From the NCBI GenBank assembly GCA_902825875.1, contig CADECP010000007.1:1-64000 (forward strand): a stretch of 64,000 nt of DNA, written 5' to 3'. The notes beneath the pieces are model-generated. The model saw only the letters and a program-made list of their open reading frames with translations, had not been told where the DNA came from and did not search any database. Every line of letters begins with the position of its first letter. The first letter of the stretch is position 1. Origin of the DNA: an uncultured Acidobacteriota bacterium. Its GTDB lineage: Bacteria > Acidobacteriota > Blastocatellia > RBC074. Positions 63,146-64,000 of the stretch are shown here, piece after piece. A program made the position numbers and the translations under genes.

Positions 63146-64000
63146 ATGGGTACAACATTCATTCTCTTCATCACATTGCTGGCAACAGCGAACGGAGCCT
63201 GGTTAAGCTGCCTGGTTTGGAAACAGGCGTCGCTACGATTGAGGCTATGCGTTGGCGCGGTCGTCGGTTTGGCATCACTCGCCTGGGTGGCGTTTTTATC
63301 GTCGCTGGCCTTTGGGCTGAACCGGCTTTCAATCGGATTGACGGTGACGATTCTGGCCGCAGGCTTTGCCGCACTGGTCGGAAAAGTTTCCTTCGCCGAG
63401 TTTCGCGCCGGTTTGGAATCAAGCAAGCCGGATAAAACCGCCTTGGCGTATTACGCCGCGTGGACGGCGTTGTTGGCGTGGTTGTTCAGCCGCGTGGTGA
63501 TGTTTTATCCCGACGGATTGCATACGGCTCCGGCAAACAACTTTGGCGATTTGCCGTTTCATTTCGGAGTCATTACTTCGATGGCTTACGGCGAAAACCT
63601 GCCGCCGCAAAATCCCATCTTTGCCGGGATGAAGTTCACTTACCCGTTTCTGATAGATTTCCTGACCGCGTTTTTCATTCGCTGCGGAGCCGATTGGCGC
63701 GCGGCGTTCTTTGTCGAAAACATTGCGTTGGCGCTGGCTCTGGTTTGCGTGATTGAGTTGATGGCCAAACGAATTACCGGAAATCGAATCGCGGGGTATG
63801 TCGCGCCGGTGATTTTTCTGTTCAACGGCGGCTTCGGCTTCATCAACTTCTTTCGCCAGATGTCGGAATTCTTTGCCGATCCAGAACAGGCCAAACTCGG
63901 CCTGGTTCATTTTGTGACGAACCTGCCGAACGCTTACACAATGAACGCCGATCTGTTGTGGGGAGCGAGCAAGATTCCGCTGCGCTGGGGAAACGTGTTC
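63146..64000 (+). CDS. Multi-pass membrane protein, 3' end cut by the window
   Basis: The first 285 residues are visible from the ATG at 63146, with no stop before the edge. Hydrophobic helices alternate with loops: an N-terminal pair (about 3-20, 27-48), VAFLSSLAFGLNRL, LTVTILAAGFAAL, AAWTALLAWLF. A periplasmic-looking segment (NNFGDLPFHFGVITSMAYGENLPP) contains DLPFHFG, reminiscent of GT-C-type glycosyltransferase first loops. Likely a polyprenyl-linked glycosyltransferase or related protein; the missing end is needed to decide. Confidence 0.7.
   Translation, partial: MGTTFILFITLLATANGAWLSCLVWKQASLRLRLCVGAVVGLASLAWVAFLSSLAFGLNRLSIGLTVTILAAGFAALVGKVSFAEFRAGLESSKPDKTALAYYAAWTALLAWLFSRVVMFYPDGLHTAPANNFGDLPFHFGVITSMAYGENLPPQNPIFAGMKFTYPFLIDFLTAFFIRCGADWRAAFFVENIALALALVCVIELMAKRITGNRIAGYVAPVIFLFNGGFGFINFFRQMSEFFADPEQAKLGLVHFVTNLPNAYTMNADLLWGASKIPLRWGNVF

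Overview
The window looks like a chromosomal contig from an Acidobacteriota bacterium, probably of Blastocatellia type. This is inferred from gene content: an acidobacterial VWFA-related protein, two DUF2934 proteins, an ECF sigma factor next to a Ser/Thr kinase, TPR-CHAT proteases, a sortilin-like BNR-repeat protein and several Crp/Fnr proteins with N-terminal cysteines. No 16S gene is present to confirm it.

Positions 1-39,300 form a long, almost entirely plus-strand accessory region about respiration, metal handling and carbon storage. In order it holds: two Crp/Fnr regulators; a cytochrome c/porin-like fusion, a small cytochrome c, a Rieske protein and a cytochrome b-c fusion; a universal stress protein; MgtC and small proteins; a YHS-tagged glucan phosphorylase and a GH57 enzyme; a multicopper oxidase; a Cus-type copper/silver RND efflux operon; an antiporter-lytic transglycosylase fusion; a DUF2318/ABC transporter set; a run of secreted or Cys-rich small proteins; and a phosphoketolase. 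Three promoters here share one layout: a TGTGA-N6-TCACA palindrome, then 18 nt, then a CRTAST box. Both regulators carry a CRP-type recognition helix that fits such sites.

Positions 39,500-44,000 are housekeeping: tRNA-Pro(CGG) with a nearby 3' fragment of a tRNA-Pro(GGG), DAHP synthase, prephenate dehydratase, a SanA/YdcF protein and ribosomal protein L28. Upstream of prephenate dehydratase is a complete, unlisted phenylalanine attenuator: a sigma70-like promoter, a 52-codon leader peptide with a Phe/Tyr run, an antiterminator segment and a 14-bp terminator just before pheA.

Positions 44,100-61,600 form a second coherent locus: a small HTH protein, an ECF sigma factor, a membrane Ser/Thr kinase with a DUF4384-like outer domain, two tandem small beta-rich proteins with the same C-terminal tail, two secreted TPR-CHAT (caspase-like) proteases, a papain-like peptidase, a 36-residue Lys-rich protein, a secreted DUF4384 protein and a large BNR-repeat protein. 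I propose it as a candidate signalling/protease system. The window ends with Maf, GTP cyclohydrolase II and the start of a multi-pass membrane protein cut by the window edge.
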